64,000 bases of DNA, taken from NCBI RefSeq assembly GCF_024972775.1, contig NZ_CP092282.1, positions 1,054,001 to 1,118,000 of the forward strand, in the 5' to 3' direction. The notes below the pieces were generated by a model. That model worked only from the letters and a program-made list of their open reading frames with translations, searched no databases and was not told where the DNA came from. Positions within the stretch are counted from its first letter, which is position 1. Every line of letters begins with the position of its first letter. This DNA is from Dehalobacter sp. DCM (GTDB lineage Bacteria; Bacillota; Desulfitobacteriia; Desulfitobacteriales; Syntrophobotulaceae). The translations under genes and the position numbers were made by a program. Below, piece after piece: positions 1 through 8,671 of the stretch.

Positions 1-620
1 TCATTTACGACAGTGCGAAAATGACGTTGGAAGACGTGATCGCAGTGATGGTTCCTGCCGAACGGGCTGGAAAAAAAGTGGTTCGCCTGCATACCGGTGA
101 TCCGAGCATTTACGGTGCGATCCGTGAACAAATGGATCTGCTCGATGAAGAAAAAATTCCTTACGAAGTGGTTCCCGGAGTCAGCTCTTTTTTCGGTGCA
201 GCTGCCTCCCTAAAGAAAGAATATACCTTACCGGACATCAGTCAGACTGTGATCATCACCCGGATGGAAGGCAGAACTCCGGTACCACCGAAAGAAGATA
301 TTGCGCTATTGGCATCCCATCAGGCCACCATGGCGATTTTTCTCAGTACCGGGATGCTGGATAATTTAAGTGCTAAGCTGATCGCAGGCGGTTATACAGC
401 TGACACACCGACGGCCATCGTCTATAAGGCCACATGGCCCGACGAGAAACATTTCCATTGTACGGTAGGGACCTTGGCCCAAACAGCCCGCGACAATCAG
501 ATCACCAAGACCGCGTTGATTCTCGTAGGATGGTTTTTGGGGGATGTCTACGACCGTTCCAAACTCTATGATCCGACATTTACCCATGAATTTCGGGAAG
601 GTAACGATTCGCGATCTTGA
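1..620 (+). CDS. cbiF: Cobalt-precorrin-4 C11-methyltransferase, 5' end outside window
   Basis: SAM-dependent methyltransferase of the corrin ring (cobalt-precorrin-4 to -5A), cytoplasmic. The reading frame is open from position 3 through the first ATG (21), and the residues before that ATG (I-Y-D-S-A-K) continue the family pattern, so the true start lies upstream of the window and about 205 residues are visible. Visible family features are the GDPSIYGA loop and the VVPGVSSFFGAAA segment, both typical of the tetrapyrrole methylase fold. It is followed after 15 bases by cbiG, the next enzyme of the pathway. CobM/CbiF are orthologues; the anaerobic name is chosen because cbiG, cbiX and cbiC are present. 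Confidence 0.93.
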   Translation, partial: IYDSAKMTLEDVIAVMVPAERAGKKVVRLHTGDPSIYGAIREQMDLLDEEKIPYEVVPGVSSFFGAAASLKKEYTLPDISQTVIITRMEGRTPVPPKEDIALLASHQATMAIFLSTGMLDNLSAKLIAGGYTADTPTAIVYKATWPDEKHFHCTVGTLAQTARDNQITKTALILVGWFLGDVYDRSKLYDPTFTHEFREGNDSRS

Positions 621-635
621 AAATGAGGGTTGATC

Positions 636-1694
636 ATGAAAATAGGCATCCTGGCCTTTACGGTCAACGGTGCGGATCTCGCACAGAAAATAAAAAAGGT
701 GTTTGCATCCCAGGGTGATGAAGCCCGCTGTTATCTGCCGGAAAAACTTTGCGGACAAATCGGCGGCACGGAGCTGGCAGAGCCGATCCTGCCTGATTTA
801 ATAAGCTTCACGGGCAGACTGTTTACGGCGAATGAGGCCTTGGTATTTGTCGGGGCCTGTGGGATCGCAGTGCGGGCCATCGCCCCCTTCGTCCGGGATA
901 AGACGGCCGATCCGGCAATTATATGCCTTGATGAAAAGGGAAAGTTTGTCATTCCGCTTTTGTCCGGTCATATTGGCGGTGCCAATAGGCTGGCCGACAG
1001 GATTGCTGAGTCGCTGCAGGCCGTCCCGGTGCTTACTACCGCTACAGATGTCAACAATCTCTTTGCCGTTGACGAATGGGCCGCAGTCCATGATGCCTGG
1101 ATATCCGATATGAAAGCAGCGAAAGAAATCTCAGCGCGGCTGCTGGCAGCTAAGCCTGTGGGCTTTTACAGCGAACTGAAAATTGAAGGAAAATTGCCCC
1201 GACTAATCCAAAAGGATCGACCTGACCTTGATCTTGGCATTTGTGTTTCGCTGAATGCCAAGATACACCCATTTACACACACGTTGAATATTGTTCCGCG
1301 GACGGTATATCTCGGGATCGGCTGCCGGCGAGGTACGCCGCAGAAAGAGATCGGAGAGCTCGTATTGGAGCAGCTGGAAAAAAACAGGATCAGTCCCGAG
1401 GCGGTTGCAGGGATTGCCAGCATCGACCTTAAGGAAGATGAACAGGGTTTGCAGGACTTTGCTGCCCAAAATAGCCTGCCGCTGCATTTTTATACGAAAG
1501 ACCAGCTTCTTACCGTACCGGGTAACTATACAGAGTCAGAATTTGTCAGCACGATTACCGGTGTCGGTAATGTTTGTGAACGGGCTGCCGTACTGGCAAG
1601 CGCCGGTGGGAGCCTGATCAGTCCGAAAGTATCCGCTCATGGGGTGACCGTTGCTCTGGCCCAGAAGGAATGGAGGGTTAGCTTTGAATATTAG
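636..1694 (+). CDS. cbiG: Cobalt-precorrin-5A hydrolase CbiG
   Basis: Opens the delta-lactone of cobalt-precorrin-5A and releases the two-carbon fragment as acetaldehyde in the anaerobic B12 pathway. The 352-residue protein has the N-terminal CbiG domain, the central GHIGGANRLADRIAE segment, and a C-terminal domain with GIGCRRGTP. I choose the ATG at 636 because GAGGG at 625-629 sits about 6 bases in front of it; a TTG two codons earlier is less well placed. The 3' end overlaps the hemA start by 11 bases, suggesting translational coupling. CbiG marks the oxygen-independent route. Confidence 0.94.
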   Translation: MKIGILAFTVNGADLAQKIKKVFASQGDEARCYLPEKLCGQIGGTELAEPILPDLISFTGRLFTANEALVFVGACGIAVRAIAPFVRDKTADPAIICLDEKGKFVIPLLSGHIGGANRLADRIAESLQAVPVLTTATDVNNLFAVDEWAAVHDAWISDMKAAKEISARLLAAKPVGFYSELKIEGKLPRLIQKDRPDLDLGICVSLNAKIHPFTHTLNIVPRTVYLGIGCRRGTPQKEIGELVLEQLEKNRISPEAVAGIASIDLKEDEQGLQDFAAQNSLPLHFYTKDQLLTVPGNYTESEFVSTITGVGNVCERAAVLASAGGSLISPKVSAHGVTVALAQKEWRVSFEY

Positions 1695-2925
1695 AATGAT
1701 CGGCATCGATCATGAAAAAGCGTCCTTAAAGGAACGTGAACTGTTTGCCTTTACGCCGACTCAAAGCAGACAAGCGATGGAGGCTGTTGTCAAAAGGGAC
1801 GGTATGGAAGGGGCCGTGATTATTTCCACCTGTAACCGTACGGAGCTATGGCTCAGCGAAAAAGAGGGTTACATGGTTGATTTGGCCCAAGTTCTATGTG
1901 ACCTGAAAAACTTGGAGAAGACAGAACGGGAAAACTATGAGCACCTCTTTGTCCTTCGCCGTTCCCAAGAAGCGTATGTTCACCTTTTTCAGACGGCCTG
2001 CGGACTCAAGTCCCAAATTTGGGGCGAAAGCCAGATTTTGTCCCAAATCAAAAACGCCATCGAGGAAGCCAGAGAAGCCAACACAGCGGACCTTTATTTG
2101 GAAAAGCTGTTCCAGATGGCAGTGACCTCTGCCAAGAAAGTTAAAACAGAGATTAAGCTGACCGCAACCGATGTGTCGGTGGCGACCAAAGCGCTGGAGA
2201 GAATTCAGGAAGTTGTGCCCTCTCTGGTGAATAAACGCTGTCTGGTCATCGGCAACGGCGAGATGGGAAAGATCGTCGCCAGCCAGTTAGCATTGTGCGG
2301 CGCAGAGGTTTATATTACCTTAAGACAGCATAATCATAAGACATATGTCTTACCGAAGCGTTGCAAGGGTGTAGATTATGAAGAACGTTATGCTGAAATG
2401 GCGGAAATGGATATTGTGGTCAGTGTGACGTCCAGCCCGCATTATACCGTGAAAGCGGAGGCCTTGGCTGAAGTCCTGGCCCCCGGGTATGGAACAAAAG
2501 TTTTTTGTGACCTGGCCGTGCCGCGGGATATTGAACCTACGGTGCGTGAAATAGATAATATCATTTTACTGGATATGGACAGTCTGGGACTGGCGAAGGC
2601 AGAGCTTCGAAATAAGCGTTCTTTAGCTGCAGCAAATGCCATCATTGAGGAACATATCGCGAAGTTTATCGCCTCCTTTGAAATCCGGAACTATCTGCCC
2701 CTTTTGCAAAACATATCCAGTTCAGCTTCGGAAAAAATCTGCCGCAACTTGCAAAAAGATCTGGAGAATCTCGATTTAAGTGATCAGGAAAAGACGGCAT
2801 TTGAAAACCGATTGGCCCAAGTCGCAGAAAAAGTAGTCAGCTCGGTACTGTATGGATTCAGAGACAGTATTGATCGCGATCTTTGGAATGAGTGTTTTAC
2901 AAATTTAGAGAAAGTGATAAGGTAA
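1684..2925 (+). CDS. hemA: Glutamyl-tRNA reductase
   Basis: Reduces glutamyl-tRNA(Glu) to glutamate-1-semialdehyde with NADPH, the first committed step of C5-route tetrapyrrole synthesis. I assign a TTG start at 1684: GGAGG at 1672-1677 is about 7 bases upstream, and this start puts the catalytic cysteine of STCNRTELW at residue 50, the family's usual position. The 413-residue protein shows the GESQILSQIK segment, the Rossmann motif VIGNGEMG and a C-terminal dimerisation region. It overlaps cbiG and precedes cbiH, so precursor supply is built into the cobalamin operon. hemL, the partner enzyme, is at 8672. Confidence 0.95.
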   Translation: MNIRMIGIDHEKASLKERELFAFTPTQSRQAMEAVVKRDGMEGAVIISTCNRTELWLSEKEGYMVDLAQVLCDLKNLEKTERENYEHLFVLRRSQEAYVHLFQTACGLKSQIWGESQILSQIKNAIEEAREANTADLYLEKLFQMAVTSAKKVKTEIKLTATDVSVATKALERIQEVVPSLVNKRCLVIGNGEMGKIVASQLALCGAEVYITLRQHNHKTYVLPKRCKGVDYEERYAEMAEMDIVVSVTSSPHYTVKAEALAEVLAPGYGTKVFCDLAVPRDIEPTVREIDNIILLDMDSLGLAKAELRNKRSLAAANAIIEEHIAKFIASFEIRNYLPLLQNISSSASEKICRNLQKDLENLDLSDQEKTAFENRLAQVAEKVVSSVLYGFRDSIDRDLWNECFTNLEKVIR

Positions 2926-2934
2926 AAAGAGACG

Positions 2935-3663
2935 ATGAAAATATATGTGGTAGGCTTAGGACCGGGCGGTCCGGAACAAATGACCAACCGTGCGCTGGAG
3001 GCACTCCGGGAAAGTGACATCTTAGTTGGCTATACGTTCTATATCGATTTGATCAAGGATCAATTCCCCGGGAAAGAAATAATTGCCACCCCGATGAAAA
3101 GAGAAGTCGACCGCTGTCGGACAGCCATCGAAAAGGCTTTGGCGGGTGCGACAGTGGCAGTGGTTTCCAGCGGCGATGCCGGAGTGTATGGTATGGCAGG
3201 GATCGTACTGGAACTTGCCGAGCCTTATCCCATGCTGGAGGTTGAGGTCATTCCGGGAATTACCGCTGCCTGCAGCGGGGCCGCCGTTCTTGGAGCGCCT
3301 CTCATCCATGATTTTGCCGTGATTAGTCTCAGTGATTTATTAACGCCCTGGGAAAAGATCGAAGCCCGGTTGGCGGCGGCAGCCCAGGGGGATTTTGTTA
3401 TTGTACTCTATAATCCGTCAAGCATGAAACGGCACGATTATTTGCAAAGAGCGTGTGATATTGTAATGCGTCATCAAAGCAATGGTGTACCGTCGGGTAT
3501 TGTGCGCAGTATTGGCAGAGACGGCGAAAACTACGAGCTTGTCTCCAGTTTGACGGAATTACGAGAGAAAAAAGTGGATATGTTTACGACGGTCATTATT
3601 GGAAATTCGCAGACACGGATCATTCATAACAAACTGGTGACACCAAGGGGATATAAAAAATGA
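2935..3663 (+). CDS. cbiH: Cobalt-precorrin-3B C17-methyltransferase
   Basis: Methylates C17 and drives ring contraction of cobalt-precorrin-3. The 242-residue protein has the tetrapyrrole-methylase start VVGLGPGGPEQMT, the SGDAGVYGMAG loop and IPGITAACSGAA, all diagnostic of the CobJ/CbiH subfamily. Its TGA stop overlaps the next start (ATGATGA around 3660), indicating coupled translation with the CbiJ fusion gene. Length and order fit the cbi operons of related Clostridia. Confidence 0.94.
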   Translation: MKIYVVGLGPGGPEQMTNRALEALRESDILVGYTFYIDLIKDQFPGKEIIATPMKREVDRCRTAIEKALAGATVAVVSSGDAGVYGMAGIVLELAEPYPMLEVEVIPGITAACSGAAVLGAPLIHDFAVISLSDLLTPWEKIEARLAAAAQGDFVIVLYNPSSMKRHDYLQRACDIVMRHQSNGVPSGIVRSIGRDGENYELVSSLTELREKKVDMFTTVIIGNSQTRIIHNKLVTPRGYKK

Positions 3664-5033
3664 TGAAAAAGCCGGTATTCTGGATCATTGCCGGGACAAC
3701 TGAAGGAAGGGAATTGGTCGGTGCGCTGCGCCGCAGCAACGCCGAAGTCTATGTTTCAGTGGCCACCGATTATGGCCGGGAATTGATTCAGGCTGGCAGG
3801 AATATTCACATTCAGGCCCGGCGTTTGAGCCCGGAGGAAATGAAGGCTTTCATCGGGGAGGTTAAGCCGGACTGCGTGATCGATACTACGCACCCTTATG
3901 CCCGGGTCGTAACGGATAATATCCGGGAAGCGTGCCTTGAGACATCAACAGACTATATCCGGCTGCAAAGAGCAGAGGATCAATCATACCAAGAAAAAAC
4001 AGTATCTGATCCGAAAGTATCGGATAATATCATCAGCGTAAATAGCAGCAGGGAAGCAGCCCAGATATTAAACGAAACCACCGGCAACATTTACCTGACC
4101 TGCGGGAGCAAGGAAATCGACGCCTTTACTATAGTCCGGGACTACCGGGAAAGAGTTTTTGCCAGAGTCCTGCCCATGCCGGAAGTGATGGCAAAGTGCG
4201 AAATGCTTGGCTTCAAAAAGTCCAACATCAGCTATATGCAGGGTCCTTTTTCCACGGAGCTGAATATCGCGATGCTGCAAGCAGCCAAGGCTGACTTCCT
4301 GGTCACCAAGGATTCCGGTATCGCCGGAGGATTCCGGGAGAAAATGGAGGCAGCCCGGGAACTCGGTATTACCGTTATACTGATTAAGCGTCCCGAGCCT
4401 GGCGCCGTGGTAACCAATCAAGGGGAGCAGACAGATCAGGCAGATAATACAGATAAGGTAGATATTGTAGATCCACATCAGACAGTATGGTCAGGGCAAT
4501 GTACCATTACCGCTAAAGACGAGCTTCTACAAAAATTGGTTACAGACTATTCGTTGGAATGGCAGCAGGAGCATCCTTGGTTTCCGCTCTTTATCTCCCT
4601 GGAGAATAAAAAAATTGTTATCTTCGGGGGCGGGAAAATCGCGGCAAGAAGAATCAGAACCTTGCTGCAATTTAAGGCCAGCATAACGGTGATTGCCCCA
4701 GAAATCATTCCGGAGCTTGAAGCAGACCTCGCAATCAATGAAACGTGTTCCGTGTATCGCCGCCACTATACTGAAGGAGACTGTCAGGGTGCATGTCTGG
4801 TCCTGGCCGTAACCAGTGATTCCCACGTAAACCGACAAATTGCTGAAGAGTGCACACGCCATGGCATTCCAATCAGTGTTGCGGATGCCAAAGAACTCTG
4901 TACATTCTATTTCCCGGCTGTGATCCGACGAGGAAATATGGTGATCGGGCTGACGGCCAGCGGGGAAGACCATAGGGGGGTCAGGAAGGCTGCAGATAAG
5001 CTCAGACTGCACGTGGATGAATTACTGGAATGA
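3660..5033 (+). CDS. cbiJ: Fusion of cobalt-precorrin-6A reductase (CbiJ) with precorrin-2 dehydrogenase (Met8/CysG-N type)
   Basis: Two enzymes in one 457-residue chain. Residues 1 to about 255 are CbiJ: the N-terminal nucleotide loop IIAGTTEGREL, the DTTHPYA motif and TKDSGIAGG near the end of the domain. A linker of about 50 residues, rich in D, T and Q, follows. Residues from about 310 to 457 match the NAD-dependent precorrin-2 dehydrogenase domain: VIFGGGKIAARRI (Rossmann), then DAKELCTFYFPAVIRRG and TASGEDHRGVRKAADKLR. The second activity makes sirohydrochlorin from precorrin-2, the substrate of CbiX at 10069. The start overlaps the cbiH stop; ATG 3660 or 3663 are both possible. I see no frameshift between the halves. 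Confidence 0.9.
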   Translation: MMKKPVFWIIAGTTEGRELVGALRRSNAEVYVSVATDYGRELIQAGRNIHIQARRLSPEEMKAFIGEVKPDCVIDTTHPYARVVTDNIREACLETSTDYIRLQRAEDQSYQEKTVSDPKVSDNIISVNSSREAAQILNETTGNIYLTCGSKEIDAFTIVRDYRERVFARVLPMPEVMAKCEMLGFKKSNISYMQGPFSTELNIAMLQAAKADFLVTKDSGIAGGFREKMEAARELGITVILIKRPEPGAVVTNQGEQTDQADNTDKVDIVDPHQTVWSGQCTITAKDELLQKLVTDYSLEWQQEHPWFPLFISLENKKIVIFGGGKIAARRIRTLLQFKASITVIAPEIIPELEADLAINETCSVYRRHYTEGDCQGACLVLAVTSDSHVNRQIAEECTRHGIPISVADAKELCTFYFPAVIRRGNMVIGLTASGEDHRGVRKAADKLRLHVDELLE

Positions 5034-5163
5034 CACGCCAGTTGTTCGGAATGAAACCGATACACATCGCGACATAATAACCTAATTTAATCATGACAGT
5101 ATCGCTTAAGTCAGATTTGTTAGGAGATAAAATAACAGGTTTAACCAGAATAGAGGTAGCCGC

Positions 5164-6060
5164 ATGGGAAAAAGGAAAATAATCGTTGGCAGCCGGGATA
5201 GCAGGCTGGCGGTAATCCAGTCAGAGATGATCATGGGAATGATCCGGGAAAACCATCCTGAACTGGAACTGGAGCTTATCACCATGAAAACCACAGGGGA
5301 TGTTATTTTGGAACAAACTCTTGATAAAATCGGTGGTAAAGGTCTTTTTGTCAAAGAATTGGATAAAGCCTTGAACGAGGGTGTGATCGATATCGCGGTA
5401 CACAGCCTGAAAGATATGCCGGCTGAACTTCCGAAGGATCTGCCTATCGTGGCTTTTTCCCAAAGAGAAGATCCCAGAGACGTCTTGGTCCTGCCACTGC
5501 ATATGGAATCGATGGCGAACATGGACAAAGAGAAAGCGGTAGGCTGTTCCAGTGCGCGACGGACGATCCAGCTTCATGATCTTTATCCGGGATTTCAGGT
5601 CAAACCGGTCCGGGGCAACGTAATAACCCGCTTAAGAAAACTGGATAGCGGCGAATTCAGTGCCTTGTTGCTGGCTTATGCCGGACTCAAACGCTTATCA
5701 TTGGAAAGTCGGATCAGTAAAATTTTCTCTACTGAGGATATGATCCCTTCAGCCGGCCAAGGGATACTCGCAATCCAAGGCAGAAAAGGGGAAGATCTTA
5801 GTTTCCTGCAATGTGTTAATAACAAGGATTCACAAAGTGCAGCGCTGGCGGAGAGAGCTTTTATCCAGACACTGGACGGAGGATGCAGTTCGCCTGCTGC
5901 CGCCTTTGCCGAGGTAGCCCATAATGAAATCCGGATCACGGGTCTGCATGTCGATGTCATTACCGGCGCCCAGGCGAGAGGTACAATCAGCGGGAACACC
6001 GAGGATGCTGCGGAATTAGGACATCGTTTAGCCGTGAAACTGCTTTCGGAGGTAAAATAA
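5164..6060 (+). CDS. hemC: Porphobilinogen deaminase (hydroxymethylbilane synthase)
   Basis: Polymerises four porphobilinogens to hydroxymethylbilane. The 298-residue protein shows the start GSRDSRLAVIQSEM, the KDMPAELP active-site loop, ARRTIQL and the dipyrromethane-cofactor cysteine in GGCSSPAAAF. The start ATG follows AGAGGTAG. About 130 bases separate it from the preceding fusion gene, the largest gap in the first half of the cluster, so an internal promoter is possible. Its stop abuts the cobA-hemD start directly. Confidence 0.95.
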   Translation: MGKRKIIVGSRDSRLAVIQSEMIMGMIRENHPELELELITMKTTGDVILEQTLDKIGGKGLFVKELDKALNEGVIDIAVHSLKDMPAELPKDLPIVAFSQREDPRDVLVLPLHMESMANMDKEKAVGCSSARRTIQLHDLYPGFQVKPVRGNVITRLRKLDSGEFSALLLAYAGLKRLSLESRISKIFSTEDMIPSAGQGILAIQGRKGEDLSFLQCVNNKDSQSAALAERAFIQTLDGGCSSPAAAFAEVAHNEIRITGLHVDVITGAQARGTISGNTEDAAELGHRLAVKLLSEVK

Positions 6061-7572
6061 ATGGAAAACAGGAAGACAGGAAAAATCTGGCTGGTCGGAG
6101 CAGGCCCGTCGGATGCAGGACTTTTAACGCTGAAAGGTCTTCGTGTCCTGCAAGATGCGGAAGTCGTCGTCTACGACAAACTCGTCGGGATTGAGATATT
6201 GAATCTTATTCCAAAAGAAGCGAAAAAGATCGATGTTGGCAAACTGCCGACCTATCATCGTGTCCCGCAGGAAGAAATCAACCGGATCCTGCTGGCAGAA
6301 GCACTGGAGGGCAAACGTGTCGTCCGCCTGAAAGGTGGAGACCCGTTTATGTTCGGACGGGGCGGCGAGGAGCTGGAACTTTTATCTGAACGTAAGATCC
6401 CCTTCGAAGTGGTACCCGGCGTCACATCCGCCATCGCTGTTCCGGCTTATGCAGGGATCCCGGTGACGCACAGAGATTTTTGTTCCTCACTGCATATCAT
6501 TACCGGCCATACCAAGGAAGGCGAGGCACCCAATATTGATTTTCAGGCTGCGGTCAATATGAAAGGAACCCTGGTCTTTTTGATGGGGGTCTCCGCAGTT
6601 AAAAGTATCTCCGAGGGACTATTAAATGCGGGTATGGCTGCCGATATGCCGGCAGCGGTCATTGAAAAAGGAACCACAGCCAGGCAGCGCAGGCTGCTGA
6701 CCACTGTCGGCTCGTTGCCCGAGGACGTGGCCAAAACAGAAATTCATAACCCAGCAGTCATCGTGATTGGAAAGGTTTGTTCTCTGGCGGAGAACTTCGA
6801 ATGGGCAGGACTGCGTCCCCTTGCCGGCAAACGGGTGGTGGTCACCCGGCCCGAGAAACTCAATTCTGTGCTCAGTCAGAAGATCCGTGATCTGGGCGGA
6901 GAAGCGGTGGAGTTTCCGTGTATCCAAACCAGAGCAATTCGTGAAAATCCTGAATTTAATGCTGCTTTGGAACAGATCAGGGACTATCATTGGCTGGTGT
7001 TTTCCAGCGCCGTCGGTGTGGAGACCCTTTTTGATAAAATGAAGGAAATGAAGCGCGACATCCGTGAACTCTACGGGCTTAAGATTGCGGTTATCGGCAG
7101 CGGAACAGCGAAGCCGCTTACGCAGCGCGGCATGTATGCGGACTATATGCCGGAAACCTTTAATGTGGCCAGTCTGGCCGAGGGATTGACCAAAGTCCTG
7201 GCTCCAGGGGAAAGGGTTCTTGTCCTCAGGGCCCGGGAAGGATCCGATGATTTGAATCAGATATTCGACCGGGAAGGCATTGTCTATGATGATATTCCCG
7301 TCTATGATACTGTTTATGAAGCCGACGGCAACAGCTTTTCCAAGGATATTATACAGGCCTATGATTTTGATTATGCCGCCTTTACGAGCGCTTCCACAGT
7401 GAAAGGCTTTGTCAATGCCCTGCCGGAGCTTGATTTTACCAAAGTTAACGCCGTTTGTATTGGGGAGGAAACGGCGAAGACTGCCGAGGCCTATGGTATG
7501 CATTGTATTACTGCTGAAAAAGCGACGTTGGACAGTATGGTTGAGGCGATTGCCAATCTCATTGGTAAATAA
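6061..7572 (+). CDS. cobA-hemD: Uroporphyrinogen-III C-methyltransferase / uroporphyrinogen-III synthase fusion
   Basis: Bifunctional 503-residue enzyme. Residues 1 to about 250 are the SUMT domain (GAGPSDAGLLTLKG, RLKGGDPFMFGRGGEE, VPGVTSAIAVPAYAGIPVTHR), which makes precorrin-2. Residues from about 258 to the end are HemD (GKRVVVTRPE, then FTSASTVKGF), which closes and inverts the D ring to give uroporphyrinogen III. The fusion joins consecutive steps and is widespread in Clostridia. It begins at the first base after the hemC stop. Together with hemC and hemB it completes the route to precorrin-2. Confidence 0.95.
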   Translation: MENRKTGKIWLVGAGPSDAGLLTLKGLRVLQDAEVVVYDKLVGIEILNLIPKEAKKIDVGKLPTYHRVPQEEINRILLAEALEGKRVVRLKGGDPFMFGRGGEELELLSERKIPFEVVPGVTSAIAVPAYAGIPVTHRDFCSSLHIITGHTKEGEAPNIDFQAAVNMKGTLVFLMGVSAVKSISEGLLNAGMAADMPAAVIEKGTTARQRRLLTTVGSLPEDVAKTEIHNPAVIVIGKVCSLAENFEWAGLRPLAGKRVVVTRPEKLNSVLSQKIRDLGGEAVEFPCIQTRAIRENPEFNAALEQIRDYHWLVFSSAVGVETLFDKMKEMKRDIRELYGLKIAVIGSGTAKPLTQRGMYADYMPETFNVASLAEGLTKVLAPGERVLVLRAREGSDDLNQIFDREGIVYDDIPVYDTVYEADGNSFSKDIIQAYDFDYAAFTSASTVKGFVNALPELDFTKVNAVCIGEETAKTAEAYGMHCITAEKATLDSMVEAIANLIGK

Positions 7573-7660
7573 GTTGAACTGGACTTGTTGATACTTTTAT
7601 TGATGATTAAGAAATAAATGATTGAATAAAAGTTTAGTGTAAGTACCGAAGGAGGACCCT

Positions 7661-8647
7661 ATGGATGTAATCAGGCCAAGGCGATTAAGAAAAGACCCAA
7701 TTACCCGGGAAATGGTACGTGAAACCCGTCTGGCGAAGAGTGCACTGATCTATCCGTTGTTCATCACGGAAGGAAACGGGATTGAAGAAAACATTGCGGC
7801 GATGGACGGACAGAAACGGTACAGCCCGGACCGGGTCGAATATGCGGTTGAATCGGTTATCAAGGCAGGAATCAACAGTATCCTGTTGTTCGGTGTACCG
7901 GAACACAGCCATAAGGATGAAAGCGGCAGTGAAGCCTTTAACGAAAACGGAGCGCTGCAGCAGGCAGTGAGGAAAATCAAAACAAGTTTTCCCCAGTGCA
8001 ATGTCATCACGGATGTCTGCCTCTGCGAATATACCAGCCATGGCCACTGCGGTTTGCTGGACGGCCGGGAAGTGGATAATGACAGGACACTGCCGATATT
8101 GGCAAAAGTCGCAGTTTCTCATGCCCAGGCCGGCGCGGACATGGTGGCACCATCCGATATGATGGACGGCCGGGTTCAGGCTATTCGCGAAGCACTTGAT
8201 CAGCATCATTTTACTAATATCCCCATCATGTCTTATTCAGCCAAATATGCATCTTCTTTTTACGGCCCGTTTCGCGAGGCGGCAGGGTGTGCGCCATCCT
8301 TCGGCGACAGGAAAACCTATCAGATGGATTATCACAATCAGCGGGAGGCCTTGCGTGAATCGGAGCTCGATGTCCAGGAAGGCGCAGATATCTTGATGGT
8401 CAAACCGGCCTTAGCTTACCTGGATGTGATAGCCCGGATGAAAGATACATTTGATCTGCCGCTGGCGGCCTATAGCGTCAGCGGAGAGTACAGCATGATC
8501 AAGGCAGCAGCCAAGGCGGGACTCATCGATGAGGCCGCCATGGTCTGCGAAACCACCGTCGCCATTTTCCGGGCAGGGGCTGATATGCTTATTACCTATT
8601 TTGCACCGGAAATTGCCGCTTATATCACGGAAGGCAGAATAGGCTAA
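7661..8647 (+). CDS. hemB: Delta-aminolevulinic acid dehydratase (porphobilinogen synthase)
   Basis: Condenses two 5-aminolevulinates to porphobilinogen. The 328-residue protein has the metal-binding region DVCLCEYTSHGHCG (cysteines of the zinc-type site visible), the Schiff-base lysine segment SYSAKYASSFYGPFR and MVKPALAYLD. A GGAGG in aaggaggaccct precedes the ATG. It is followed 24 bases later by hemL, so the order hemB-hemL is compact. Confidence 0.96.
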   Translation: MDVIRPRRLRKDPITREMVRETRLAKSALIYPLFITEGNGIEENIAAMDGQKRYSPDRVEYAVESVIKAGINSILLFGVPEHSHKDESGSEAFNENGALQQAVRKIKTSFPQCNVITDVCLCEYTSHGHCGLLDGREVDNDRTLPILAKVAVSHAQAGADMVAPSDMMDGRVQAIREALDQHHFTNIPIMSYSAKYASSFYGPFREAAGCAPSFGDRKTYQMDYHNQREALRESELDVQEGADILMVKPALAYLDVIARMKDTFDLPLAAYSVSGEYSMIKAAAKAGLIDEAAMVCETTVAIFRAGADMLITYFAPEIAAYITEGRIG

Positions 8648-8671
8648 AGAAAGACAAGGCAGGTATAGGGT

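Noticed and set aside
5034-5163. Cobalamin riboswitch before hemC
   Set aside because: No B12-box-like conserved core was found in this 130-base gap; the likely location is upstream of the window.
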